From assembly GCA_016180645.1 (NCBI GenBank), contig JACPAV010000003.1:124001-188000 (forward strand): a stretch of 64,000 bases of DNA. Direction: 5' to 3'. The DNA is from Nitrospirota bacterium (GTDB lineage: Bacteria; JACPQY01). The notes beneath the pieces were generated by a model. The model saw nothing but the letters and a program-made list of their open reading frames with translations. It was not told where the DNA came from and ran no database searches. Below are positions 1-8,184 of this stretch, one piece after another. The position numbers and the translations under genes were made by a program. Within the stretch, counting starts at the first letter, position 1; each line of letters opens with the position of its first letter.

Positions 1-525
1 GTGTTGGAGGCTCGCGCCGGGATCGAGCAGCGGAAGGCCGAACTGGTGGGCGTACGACAGCGTCTTTTCCGCGACGATGGTATTGTTGCACCCGTAGTCC
101 TCGCCAACGAGGATGACGGCCCCGCCCGTGACGCCGGCCGATGCCACGTGGGCGACGATGTCAGCCGCGAAATTGAGGCCGAGAACCTTGAAAGCTACCG
201 CTCCGCGAATCCGGCTGCTGATCGAGGCCCGAAGGGCTGCCGCCGCCGAGGCTTCGTTGTTCGATTCCTCGATCACGACTCCCCGATCGGCAAGCCGCTG
301 CTTCACGCGATGGACCACGTTGGTCACCGCCGAGGTCGGAGAGCCCGGAAAACTGGTGAAATACGAGATCCCACTTTCAAGGAGCGCCTTCACCACCACG
401 ATCGCCCCCCCCCCGAAGAATCGACCCTCCTCCTGGAACAGGAGTTTCTCAGGGGATTTGTCGAACAGGACTTCCCCTCCGACGAGGCCTCGTTTCTCCT
501 CGAATTCCCTCAGTTCAATCGCCAT
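1..525 (-). CDS. Indolepyruvate:ferredoxin oxidoreductase-like alpha subunit (3' end cut by window)
   Basis: The frame starts at an ATG at 525 with GGAGG six bases upstream and runs open to base 1, giving 175 residues; the rest lies outside the window. The N-terminal part carries a glycine-rich GGGA segment, then a SYFTSFPGSPTSAV stretch matching the YPGTPSSE-type motif of the thiamine-pyrophosphate pyrimidine-binding domain of IorA and related 2-oxoacid:ferredoxin oxidoreductases, then a conserved VTGGAVILVGEDYG segment. IorA decarboxylates aryl pyruvates with thiamine diphosphate and passes electrons to ferredoxin. The C-terminal TPP and iron-sulfur parts are not visible, so substrate cannot be judged. 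It sits downstream of the peptide importer genes, which would fit amino-acid fermentation; that link is inference. Confidence 0.68.
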   Translation of the reverse strand, partial: MAIELREFEEKRGLVGGEVLFDKSPEKLLFQEEGRFFGGGAIVVVKALLESGISYFTSFPGSPTSAVTNVVHRVKQRLADRGVVIEESNNEASAAAALRASISSRIRGAVAFKVLGLNFAADIVAHVASAGVTGGAVILVGEDYGCNNTIVAEKTLSYAHQFGLPLLDPGASLQH

Positions 526-575
526 CCGTTCCTCCACGGGCTGCGGCCCGAAGGTCCCTCATGCCCCACTTCCCC

Positions 576-598
576 ATTATATACCTCTGTGGTCCACA
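576..598 (-). promoter_or_regulatory. Candidate promoter -10 and small dyad upstream of the IorA-like gene
   Basis: On the minus strand a perfect TATAAT occupies 581-576, about 50 bases before the ATG at 525. No good -35 lies at 17 bases. A perfect dyad TGTGGTCCACA at 588-598 sits just upstream and could be an operator. This suggests the gene has its own promoter although it follows the importer operon. Confidence 0.42.
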
Positions 599-639
599 AG
601 TACGAGAGGGTCCACCTCTCCCGGGGATATGGAAAAACT

Positions 640-1101
640 TCAGATCGAAAGAATGAATTCGCGGCCGGCCAGCCTCAGTCGATAGGCGTCGGCCTCAAAG
701 TGAATGTGCCCGGCGAGGCGGTAATACGCCGCGCGGCTGAATCGAGCCTCAAACCGGCCTTCGCGCACCTTGCAGTAGGGGACGTGGTCGTTGGAGAAGC
801 GGATGGTTTCGGGATGGAGGCCTTCACGGCTCCCGTCATTGAGCACCACGGTGCCGGTGCCCGACCCTGCTCCCGGGATTTCGATGTCATTCACGATGAA
901 CGCGGCATCCGCGATGGTGACGGGCACTTCGAAGAGGCCCGCCTTGACCACGGCATTTCCCTTCTCGTTTCGAGTGAGACTCTTGTAGAGGTAGCGGGAA
1001 ACACCGGGATGTTTAACCGGCTCCCCTCGGACCCACCAGCGGCCGTCCGGCGATATCGCCAGGGTCAGATCGGCGTGATCGTGAATGAAGAGCGCCGGCA
1101 T
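640..1101 (-). CDS. DUF1285-like conserved protein
   Basis: The product has 153 residues and no signal peptide or membrane segment. It resembles the DUF1285 family in order and spacing: an N-terminal DGRWWVRGEPV segment, a LYKSLTRNEKG strand, a VPVTIADAAFIV core and a C-terminal ETIRFSNDHVPYCKVREG block. Members are cytoplasmic proteins of unknown role, usually about 180 residues, so this is slightly short. The ATG at 1101 follows the oppC stop by 12 bases, so it is probably co-transcribed with the peptide importer. The match is from memory of the family pattern, and the function is unknown. Confidence 0.6.
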   Translation of the reverse strand: MPALFIHDHADLTLAISPDGRWWVRGEPVKHPGVSRYLYKSLTRNEKGNAVVKAGLFEVPVTIADAAFIVNDIEIPGAGSGTGTVVLNDGSREGLHPETIRFSNDHVPYCKVREGRFEARFSRAAYYRLAGHIHFEADAYRLRLAGREFILSI

Positions 1102-1113
1102 GATCTTCCCACC

Positions 1114-1914
1114 TCACGACCGTCCGAAAACGGAATACATCCAATCGCCCAGTCGGTTGAAGGAGTAGGCCGTGAGGCAGAGGAACAGGCTCGGGAAGAG
1201 AATCAGATGGGGATAGAATCGAAGGGCCGTCCACCCCTCGTTCGCCAGGACTCCCCAACTCGAATTCGGCGGGGCCAGGCCGATGCCGACAAAGCTCAGG
1301 TACGATTCCGTGATGATCGAGGCGGGAATTCGAAACGTCAACGTGACGATCAGGGTCGGCCAGGTGTTCGGGAGAATGTGACGAGTCAGAATTCCCAACA
1401 TGGAGACACCGGTCGCCCGTGCCGCCTCCACGAACGGCTCGTGCTTGAGCTTGAGGACCTCACCACGGATGACGCGGGATACGGTCACACTGTTGACCAA
1501 TGTGAGAGCCAGAAACACCCCGAACATATTCCGACCGAAGAACACCAACAGCAGGATGCAGATGAGCATGTCGGGCAGCGAATAGAACACATCGAGAAAT
1601 CGCATCATGAGCTCGTCGATTCGGCGCCCTGAGTACCCGGATATTCCACCATAGACCATACCGAGGACGGTGGCCGCCACAGCCGATACCGTTCCCACCA
1701 CCAGCGAAACCCGCGCCCCGTAGAAAATCCGGCTCATGAGATCACGACCGACGAAATCGGTCCCCATGAGATGTTTCGAGTACGGGCCCCGGAGAATGGC
1801 CTCCAGATCCTGGGAATCAAAACTGAACGGCGAAAGCACCCCGGCGAATACCGCGATCCCCACCATCAATGCGAGAAAGATGCACGGCATGACCGGAGGT
1901 CGGTTGTTCTTCAC
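1114..1914 (-). CDS. oppC: Peptide ABC transporter permease, OppC/DppC type
   Basis: The 266-residue inner-membrane protein has the standard OppC arrangement: an N-terminal helix (FLALMVGIAVFAGVL), a periplasmic stretch with HLMGTDFVGRDLMSR (the HPLGTDxxGRD signature), then five hydrophobic segments with an EAA loop (EAARATGVSMLGILTRHILP) that contacts the ATPase. The GTG start at 1914 overlaps the upstream oppB stop as GTGA, a clear translational-coupling arrangement; any longer start would run through oppB in another frame. It pairs with oppB and the binding protein to import oligopeptides. The ATPase genes (oppD, oppF) are not in this window. Confidence 0.92.
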   Translation of the reverse strand: MKNNRPPVMPCIFLALMVGIAVFAGVLSPFSFDSQDLEAILRGPYSKHLMGTDFVGRDLMSRIFYGARVSLVVGTVSAVAATVLGMVYGGISGYSGRRIDELMMRFLDVFYSLPDMLICILLLVFFGRNMFGVFLALTLVNSVTVSRVIRGEVLKLKHEPFVEAARATGVSMLGILTRHILPNTWPTLIVTLTFRIPASIITESYLSFVGIGLAPPNSSWGVLANEGWTALRFYPHLILFPSLFLCLTAYSFNRLGDWMYSVFGRS

Positions 1915-2828
1915 GTCCGCCCCCTCAGCCTGGGATCCACGATGGCCAGCAGGACGTCGGCGATCAGATTCGCCACGATGATCACAACGGCCAAGACCAG
2001 AGTCACACCCATGATCAGCGGATAGTCGCGGTTGGTCACCGCGGTCACGAAGAAGCGTCCCATCCCCGGAATCGCAAACATGTGCTCCACCACGAAGGAG
2101 CCGGTGATCAGAAAGGCCAGCAGAAGGCCGCTGTAGGAGACCACGGGAGTAATGGCGTTCCGGATGATGTACTGCATCACGACACGCCATTCCGGAACGC
2201 CCCGCCCCCGCGCGGCCCGGATGTAGTCTTTCAGCATCGTCTCGATGACGTTCGCTCTCGTCACGCGGGCGATGTAGGCCGTCGGCGCGGCCGCCAGCAC
2301 GATCGACGGCATGACATAGTGCTTCCATGTGCCGATGAGGGCCGGCGGAAAGAGATGGAGCGTATGGGACAACAGGTACATCAACGCCGCGGCCATGACG
2401 AAAGAGGGAACTGAAAAGCCAAGGGCTGAGAAGGCGCTGACGAAACTGTCTTCGACCTTCCCGGCGCGGAGTCCGGCCAGGATGCCTCCGGCTATGCCGA
2501 AGATCAAGGCAAACACATAGGCCAACGCCCCCAATCGGGCGGAGACGGGAAACGTTTCGCGAATGATACGGGTAATGTCCCGGCCCAGATACTTGTAGGA
2601 AGGCCCCAAATCGCCCTGAGCCACTCCCTTGAGATAAAGCACGTACTGGGTCAGGAGCGGCTGGTCGAGATGGTACTTTGCCTCGACATTCTGCTTGATG
2701 GCCGGCGGCAGCACCTTGTCCCGGTCGAAGGGTCCGCCGGGGGCCACTTTCAATAGAAGGAACGTGACGGTCACGACGCCCCAGAGCGCGGGCACCGCCA
2801 TCAAAATCCGCACGAGAATCGTCCGCAT
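1911..2828 (-). CDS. oppB: Peptide ABC transporter permease, OppB/DppB type
   Basis: The 305-residue protein has six hydrophobic segments in OppB order. The N-terminus (ILVRILMAVPALWGVVTVTF) matches the family, followed by the periplasmic domain with YHLDQPLLTQYVLYL and GDLGPSY. The EAA loop reads RAARGRGVPEWRVV and the C-terminus ends IVDPRLRGR, as in classical family members. The ATG at 2828 is six bases after the stop of the binding-protein gene, with an AAGGGG ribosome-binding site inside the gap. It forms the membrane channel together with OppC. Confidence 0.93.
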   Translation of the reverse strand: MRTILVRILMAVPALWGVVTVTFLLLKVAPGGPFDRDKVLPPAIKQNVEAKYHLDQPLLTQYVLYLKGVAQGDLGPSYKYLGRDITRIIRETFPVSARLGALAYVFALIFGIAGGILAGLRAGKVEDSFVSAFSALGFSVPSFVMAAALMYLLSHTLHLFPPALIGTWKHYVMPSIVLAAAPTAYIARVTRANVIETMLKDYIRAARGRGVPEWRVVMQYIIRNAITPVVSYSGLLLAFLITGSFVVEHMFAIPGMGRFFVTAVTNRDYPLIMGVTLVLAVVIIVANLIADVLLAIVDPRLRGRT

Positions 2829-2834
2829 GGCCCC

Positions 2835-4406
2835 TTATTCCCTTAGCCGCCTGTACGAAAGATTCTTCACGTAGGTTACGTCCATTGCGTTCGGCAGGAA
2901 CCCGCGCAGGTAGTCCTTGACCAGCATGTTCATGGTCGAGGTGAACAGCGGAATGATCGGAAGATCCTGTTGACAGAGGAGATTCTGCGCCTTGTTGTAG
3001 AGTTCCATACGAATCGATGGATCAAGTTCCTGCGCCGCCTGCTCGATCAACCGATCGAATTCGGCATTGGCCCATCCGGTCTTGTTGTTGCCGCTTCGGG
3101 CGGTGAACAGGTTCATGAAGTTATCCGGATCGGGATAGTCCGCTCCCCACCCGAGCCGGAAAAGCGGCGGGGGATCGGTATTGAGCTGGCTCAAATAGAA
3201 TTTCCACTCCTGGTTGTCGAGCGTGATGTCCACGTTCAGGTGTTTCTTCCACTGGGACTGGAGGAAGGGCGCCACCAGGAGATTCTCCGGACTGGTGTTG
3301 AACACCGCTCGAATTTTTGGAAACCGCTCCCCTCCCGGATATCCGGCCTCCGCCAGCAGTTTTTGCGCCTTGGAAGGATTGAAGCCCAGCCCGATGCCGG
3401 GGTTGTAACCGAGCATTCCTTTGGGTATCCATGAGTTCGTGGGAGATTCGCCGCCCTTGAGGATTTCAGGAAGTTTGGTCTTATCAATGGCCATCGCAAA
3501 AGCTTTGCGCACCCGAACATCGCTGAAGGGAGGCTTCTTGATGTTGAAGCCGTAATAGTACCCTCGCAGAAACGGGAAGCTGACGAACTCGTCGTTCGTG
3601 CGGTAGGACGGGATGGCGTCCGGGGGCAGTTTCACCATGTCCAGGTACCCGGTTTCGTACAGGTTCAGAGCGGTGGTTTCGACTTCTACGACATAGAACG
3701 TGATTTTTTCGATCGGCGCCCGCTTGGCCCAGTACCGGGGATTCCCGCCCAGCACGAGCCGGTACTCATGACGCCATTCTTCGAGGCGGTAGGGGCCGTT
3801 GGTGACCATGTGTTCGGGTTCGGTCCACACTTCTCCGAACCGTTCGATCACGTCTTTCCGGAGCGGGAACGTCACCATGTATGTGGTAATCGCCAGGAGA
3901 TAGGGGGTGGGCCTCCGGAGACGGACTTCAAGCTCGGTATCCGACAGTGCCCGAACGCCCACGGCCGACGGATCTTTCAGCTCCCCGCTGTTGTATTCGA
4001 CGGCATTGACGAGATCATAGAGAAAATAGGCATATTCGGAGGCCGTTTCCGGAGCCAGAAGCCGCTTCCACGCGTACTCGAAATCGCCGGCCTTGACTGG
4101 CTGTCCGTCTGTCCATCGCGCCTCCGGGCGCAGGTGGAAGCGGTAGACGCGCCCGTCTTCCAGAATGTCCCACGATGCGGCCGCCGCGGGCACGGGATTC
4201 AGATCCGCATCAAATTCCGTGAGGCCGTCGAACAGATTCACAAGAACGCGGTGAGAGACGTTGTCCGTGGCCAGGCTGGGGTCCAGCGTCGGGGGTTCGT
4301 TGGCTAGGGCCAGCCGGATTTCGGAACGAAGATCCGATTCGCCCTGCGCGCAGCCGGAGAGGGTCAGGGCAAGAAAGCAGATCAACCCTGCCAGGCGGCC
4401 GTGAAT
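2835..4406 (-). CDS. oppA: Peptide-binding lipoprotein, OppA/SBP_bac_5 family
   Basis: This periplasmic solute-binding lipoprotein delivers peptides to OppBC. After the lipobox LTLSGC, mature residues show ALANEPPTLDPSLATDNVSH, FDGLTEFD, YRFHLRPEARWTDGQPV and VRKAFAMAIDK, all hallmarks of the family, and the length of about 520 residues is normal. The start is a problem. No ATG or GTG lies in frame after the EF-G-like stop at 4498. A TTG at 4385 would leave only 12 residues before the Cys with no positive charge. An ATT at 4406 gives a textbook signal peptide starting IHGRLAGLICFLALTLSGC. An overlapping GTG at 4607 seems unlikely. The coordinate given assumes ATT. Confidence 0.85.
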   Translation of the reverse strand: MHGRLAGLICFLALTLSGCAQGESDLRSEIRLALANEPPTLDPSLATDNVSHRVLVNLFDGLTEFDADLNPVPAAAASWDILEDGRVYRFHLRPEARWTDGQPVKAGDFEYAWKRLLAPETASEYAYFLYDLVNAVEYNSGELKDPSAVGVRALSDTELEVRLRRPTPYLLAITTYMVTFPLRKDVIERFGEVWTEPEHMVTNGPYRLEEWRHEYRLVLGGNPRYWAKRAPIEKITFYVVEVETTALNLYETGYLDMVKLPPDAIPSYRTNDEFVSFPFLRGYYYGFNIKKPPFSDVRVRKAFAMAIDKTKLPEILKGGESPTNSWIPKGMLGYNPGIGLGFNPSKAQKLLAEAGYPGGERFPKIRAVFNTSPENLLVAPFLQSQWKKHLNVDITLDNQEWKFYLSQLNTDPPPLFRLGWGADYPDPDNFMNLFTARSGNNKTGWANAEFDRLIEQAAQELDPSIRMELYNKAQNLLCQQDLPIIPLFTSTMNMLVKDYLRGFLPNAMDVTYVKNLSYRRLRE

Positions 4407-4426
4407 CCGTTGGGGTCCGGCTGGGC

Positions 4427-4449
4427 GAGGCCCTAAGAGGGCCGGCCTC
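4427..4449 (-). promoter_or_regulatory. Hairpin between the EF-G-like gene and oppA
   Basis: GAGGCC at 4427-4432 pairs with GGCCTC at 4444-4449, leaving an 11-base loop. It lies in the short untranslated gap between the EF-G-like stop and the oppA start region, where it could partly attenuate read-through or shape oppA translation. No T-run follows. Confidence 0.3.
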
Positions 4450-4497
4450 AGGGGTCGGGCGGTGGACCGCCGTCGCGTCGGGACGTACAGGATCTTG

Positions 4498-6591
4498 CTA
4501 TCCTGCCTGCTCCCCCTGCTGTTTCTTCCGGGTGTCGACCAAGCGCTGCGCCAAATGCGTAGGCACCTCCTCGTAATGCGAGAAGCTGTAGTTGAATGCC
4601 CCGGCACCGCCGGTGATCGACGTCAACGCCCCCGCGTACGACATCACCTCCGGCATTGGCACTTGAGCTTTGATCACCCGTTCATCCCCTACTCCCTCCA
4701 TACCCTGCACGCGGGCGCGGCGCGAATTCAGATCCGCCAGCACAGTACCCACGTGCTCTTCCGGAACCGTAACTTCCACCAGGACCACCGGTTCGAGCAC
4801 CACCGGTGTGGCCATTTCCGCCGCCTTCTTGAACCCCATCGAACCGGCGATTCGAAAAGCCATGTCGGAAGAATCGACGTCATGATACTTGCCGTCGTAT
4901 AGCGTCACGCGTATGTCCACGACGGGAAAACCCGCCAGGGGTCCCGCTTCCAACGCTTCTTGAACGCCCTTCTCCACCGACGGAATGAAATTTCTGGGAA
5001 TGGCGCCACCAAAAATCTTGTCGACGAATTCGTACCCTGTCCCTCGCGGCAACGGCTCCACCTCCAACCAACACCAGCCGTATTGGCCGCGGCCGCCGGA
5101 CTGGCGAACGTATTTGCCGTCCGCCTTGGCCTTCTTCTTCACGGTTTCCTTGTAGGGAATCTGAGGCGGGGCCTTGGCCACCTCCACGCCGAACTTTCGT
5201 TTCATCTTCTCCAACACCACTTCGATATGCACATCCCCCAGGCCCGACAGAATAAACTCCTTGGTCTGCTGCTCCCGGCGCAACGTGACCGTCATGTCTT
5301 CCTCCGTCAGCCGCGTGAGGGCCAAGCTCACTTTCTCCTCGTCTCCCTTGGACTTGGGCCAGATCGCGTAGGAAATAACCGGGCTCGGAAACGTGATGGA
5401 GCGAAGGAGCACCGGTTCCTTGACATCGCAGAGCGTGTCGCCTGTATGGGTGTTCTTGAGCTTTGCGACGGCAACGATCTCGCCGGGCCCGGCCGATTGC
5501 ACCGAAGCTTGAGTCCTGCCCACGAAACGAAGGATGGCGCCTAGACGCTCCCGTTCCTTCTTGCGGGGGTTGAGCAGCGTCATGTCTTGCGAAACGGTGC
5601 CCGCGTAGATGCGAAAGAAGGAGAGATGGCCGATGTGTGGATCTGCAACCGTACGGAATACGATGGCGGTGGCCGGCGCTCCCGGATCGGCCTTCCGTTT
5701 GACGGGGGTCTTTCCGTCCTCTCCCGTCAGTTGGAGGTCGGGACGTTCCAGAGGCGAGGGCAGTAGATCCACCGCCGCGTCCAAGAGGGCCTGCACGCCA
5801 TTCATGTTCGTTGCGCAGCCAATAAGCACGGGAAACAGCTTGCCGGCATGTACTCCCTTACGAAGGGCATTCACCAGTTGTGAGGGTTCTAGTGACTGAC
5901 CGTCCAGGTACTTCTCGAGTAGCCCATCGTCCATTTCGGCGATCGACTCGATGGCCTTGTCTTTTGCCGCCTGAGCGTCCGCCTGTACCAGGCTGGGAAT
6001 TGGAATTTCCTTGAGGTCCGCTTTTCCGGGCGCGGCAGTCGCCGGGTAGGCGAAGGCCTTTTGAGCCAGTACATCCACGTAGCCCGTTACGCGATTTCCC
6101 TCCCGGATGGGCAGGTGCAGCAGAACCAATCCTGGAGCCGCCAGCCCTTTCTTCAGGGCCTCGAGATCGAAGGGCGGCACTTCGCCGTCGATTTTGTTGA
6201 GAAACAGGAATCGGGGCACTTGGTTGTGTTCAAGAAGTTTCCAGATTTTCCTCGACTGGAATCTCACGCCATCACCGATCCCGAGTACAAAGATGGCCCC
6301 ATCCACCACGCGAGCCGCCGCATAGGTGTCCGCCAGAAAATTGTCGTTTCCAGGAGTATCGATCATGTAGATCGTGTGCCCCTTCCATGCAAGATGCGCC
6401 GAGGAAGCCGAAACGGACACTTTGTGCTTGATGTCCTCCGGTTCGAAGTCCATCACCGTGTTTCCCTCGGGAACTTTTGCAAGCCGCGTGGTTGTGCCGC
6501 CGGCATAGAGGAGGGCCTCGCACAGCGAAGTTTTCCCCGTACCCGTCGGCGAGAAGAAACCGATCGTGCGGATCTTAGCCGTATCGCCCAT
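4498..6591 (-). CDS. EF-G-like translational GTPase lacking the catalytic histidine
   Basis: The 697-residue protein has the full domain order of EF-G: GTPase domain, domain II, then domains III-V ending in an EF-G C-terminus (GYEFVDKIFGGAIPRNFIPS). It differs from true FusA in the G motifs. The P-loop is SPTGTGKT (14-21) rather than AHVDAGKT, and the switch II motif is DTPGND (78-83), with Asn82 where classical factors have the catalytic His; NKID (132-135) is kept. This fits the EF-G-like (EF-G2-type) branch, whose members coexist with a normal EF-G and whose role is unclear. The ATG at 6591 has GGAAGG upstream and a consensus promoter at 6609-6637. It is followed by oppA with a 91-base gap. 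Confidence 0.85.
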   Translation of the reverse strand: MGDTAKIRTIGFFSPTGTGKTSLCEALLYAGGTTTRLAKVPEGNTVMDFEPEDIKHKVSVSASSAHLAWKGHTIYMIDTPGNDNFLADTYAAARVVDGAIFVLGIGDGVRFQSRKIWKLLEHNQVPRFLFLNKIDGEVPPFDLEALKKGLAAPGLVLLHLPIREGNRVTGYVDVLAQKAFAYPATAAPGKADLKEIPIPSLVQADAQAAKDKAIESIAEMDDGLLEKYLDGQSLEPSQLVNALRKGVHAGKLFPVLIGCATNMNGVQALLDAAVDLLPSPLERPDLQLTGEDGKTPVKRKADPGAPATAIVFRTVADPHIGHLSFFRIYAGTVSQDMTLLNPRKKERERLGAILRFVGRTQASVQSAGPGEIVAVAKLKNTHTGDTLCDVKEPVLLRSITFPSPVISYAIWPKSKGDEEKVSLALTRLTEEDMTVTLRREQQTKEFILSGLGDVHIEVVLEKMKRKFGVEVAKAPPQIPYKETVKKKAKADGKYVRQSGGRGQYGWCWLEVEPLPRGTGYEFVDKIFGGAIPRNFIPSVEKGVQEALEAGPLAGFPVVDIRVTLYDGKYHDVDSSDMAFRIAGSMGFKKAAEMATPVVLEPVVLVEVTVPEEHVGTVLADLNSRRARVQGMEGVGDERVIKAQVPMPEVMSYAGALTSITGGAGAFNYSFSHYEEVPTHLAQRLVDTRKKQQGEQAG

Positions 6592-6608
6592 TGTATAATC
6601 CTTCCATT

Positions 6609-6637
6609 AGTTTAGAGGACTTAGAACGAGTTGTCAA
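6609..6637 (-). promoter_or_regulatory. Sigma-70 promoter of the EF-G-like gene
   Basis: On the minus strand TTGACA (6637-6632) and TAAACT (6614-6609) are separated by 17 bases. The expected transcript start near 6602 leaves a short leader with a GGAAGG ribosome-binding site before the ATG at 6591. This is probably the main promoter for this gene and possibly for the importer genes downstream. Confidence 0.65.
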
Positions 6638-6640
6638 TTT

Positions 6641-6779
6641 CCAGCCAGGGATGGTGCGGTACTCGGTGCCAGACGGTCGAGCGTGACGCGAGACCTGCCC
6701 ATGCACCGAGTGCCAGCCAAGGATGGTGCGGCCCTTGTTCAATCGCCGACCAGGGATGGTCGGCTCTGAAGAACAAGGG
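6641..6779. repeat. Cluster of REP-like hairpins
   Basis: Three related units follow each other. CCAGCCARGGATGGTGCGG occurs at 6641-6659 and 6713-6731. A perfect hairpin, CCGACCA-GGGA-TGGTCGG, occupies 6746-6763 and is nested in a perfect outer stem, CCCTTGTTC at 6732-6740 with GAACAAGGG at 6771-6779. A further long imperfect stem pairs 6658-6669 with 6703-6714. The cluster separates the DUF362 stop at 6811 from the EF-G promoter, so it may act as a terminator or transcript-end stabiliser. Its repeated, folded form resembles REP elements. Confidence 0.7.
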
Positions 6780-6810
6780 AGACCGGCACACGCCATTTCA
6801 TCGTCTGTCT

Positions 6811-7845
6811 TCAACCGAAGAGTTCCATAATCTCCTTCGGCTTCGCGAGATGTCGCGATTCGACCTTCACGTGGTCCCATTTTTCTGCTCCGATTTTCAG
6901 CTCAACGGCTCTGGCGATTTGCGGCAATCCCCAGACGGAACCGCCGGCGGTGAGCTTGCCCGCGCCCAAGTACTGCAGTAGCTCGACGCCCACGACGTCG
7001 ACTGCAACGGGATCTGTCCCGGCCACCAAGATTCCGCCCTCGGCCAGCCGGCCCTTGTCCGGTCCTCCATCCACAAAGGCCTTTCGACCGTCCAGGATGA
7101 AAAGATCCGGCCTGACGACCAGAGCGATCTCCGCCAACCGCTCCTGGAAGCCGACGGGAAGGTGCATATGCGTTCGATTCAGCATGTCCACCAGTCCAAC
7201 GCTGTTCTTGAGCGCCAGGGTGAATCCGGCTAGGAAGTGCGTGCGAAGCGTGGGTAGGCTAATGACGAAATCCACTTCGCTGAGAATACGCGGGAGCTTG
7301 AAAGGGGACAGCCAGTGGGTTTCCTCAGGCAAGATCACCGGATCCCAGGGTGAGAATTCAAGGGCGATCACATCGGCACCTGACTTCGACGCCGCCTCGA
7401 ATAGTCCCGTCGCATTCATGCACTTGAGCGTATCCCGCCACACGCCGGAGCGATCGGCCATTACGATGCTTCGGATGCCTCGGTCCTTGAGCAGGAGAAT
7501 CAGTTCGGAAACAAGATCCGGACTGGTTGTGGCGGGGTACGGCTTGGAAGAATTGATCGCGGGTTTGAGCAGGACGCGGTGGCCCGGCCGAAGGTGGCCA
7601 AGTCCATCGCACAGTCCGATGCATTCGGCCAGGGCCTCTCGAAGCGGCCGTGAGGACGCGCCGAGCGGCTTGCTCACGCCGGAGACCCCGACTCGTGACG
7701 GCAGCGGGCTTCGACGTTTTGGAACGAACGGTTCCGGGTGAGACTTAGCCTGCGGTTCGGGCTCCTCTCCCGGCATCGGGAAAGCCTGGTGGAGAAGGCC
7801 CGCGCCGACCCCTTTGAGGAACGCTCTCCGGTTCCACACCCCCAT
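6811..7845 (-). CDS. Tat-exported DUF362 protein
   Basis: The 344-residue product begins MGVWNRRAFLKGVGAG, a twin-arginine signal with the RRAFLKG core, and is followed by a proline-rich linker to about residue 55. The DUF362 domain follows: LRPGHRVLLKPAINS, the PDLVSELILLLKDRG segment, the DRSGVW turn, FVISLPTLRTHFLAGFTLALKN and a C-terminal GTDPVAVDVVG block. DUF362 proteins are of uncertain function; some carry iron-sulfur clusters, but no cysteine cluster is visible here. Export through Tat implies folding, perhaps cofactor loading, in the cytoplasm. The only start upstream of the Tat motif is the ATG at 7845. It stands alone between two hairpin- or repeat-bearing gaps. Confidence 0.8.
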   Translation of the reverse strand: MGVWNRRAFLKGVGAGLLHQAFPMPGEEPEPQAKSHPEPFVPKRRSPLPSRVGVSGVSKPLGASSRPLREALAECIGLCDGLGHLRPGHRVLLKPAINSSKPYPATTSPDLVSELILLLKDRGIRSIVMADRSGVWRDTLKCMNATGLFEAASKSGADVIALEFSPWDPVILPEETHWLSPFKLPRILSEVDFVISLPTLRTHFLAGFTLALKNSVGLVDMLNRTHMHLPVGFQERLAEIALVVRPDLFILDGRKAFVDGGPDKGRLAEGGILVAGTDPVAVDVVGVELLQYLGAGKLTAGGSVWGLPQIARAVELKIGAEKWDHVKVESRHLAKPKEIMELFG

Positions 7846-8184
7846 GATTGCGGATCATACCAGAATCATGATCCGCGATTCGAGACAGAAACCGGAAACC
7901 TCCCATGGAAGCCCACCGATCTCATCCGGCCAAATCAGCCGCGGGGAGTGTCAGGCGTCACAAACCAACGAGATGGCCAAGACACTCATGTCTGACCGCA
8001 TAGCCCTTGACGACCCCTGCCGAAGGATCGTCCGAATATGAAACGGTAGGCGGACCGTACCTCCCGCCTCATATCTTGGGCGGCCAACAGAAAATTGTCC
8101 CGTGTCTACAGTTGACCCCAATATCCACCTCCCTCGAACAGCAATGGTGGAGTGGAGGGAGTCAGGCGGGGGTGGCCGGCCTAA
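7846..8184. other. 339-base intergenic region
   Basis: I see no gene here. On the minus strand an extended -10 (TGG followed by TATGAT at 7859-7854) lies only about nine bases before the DUF362 ATG, which would make that transcript nearly leaderless; no matching -35 is clear. The remainder, up to the nrdJ stop at 8185, holds no convincing terminator, RNA gene or repeat. Confidence 0.5.

Noticed and set aside
1-1632. A 543-residue plus-strand reading frame at the left end
   Set aside because: It lies opposite the IorA-like, DUF1285-like and oppC genes, has no domain or ribosome-binding site, and has the Arg/His-rich look of an antisense frame in GC-rich DNA.
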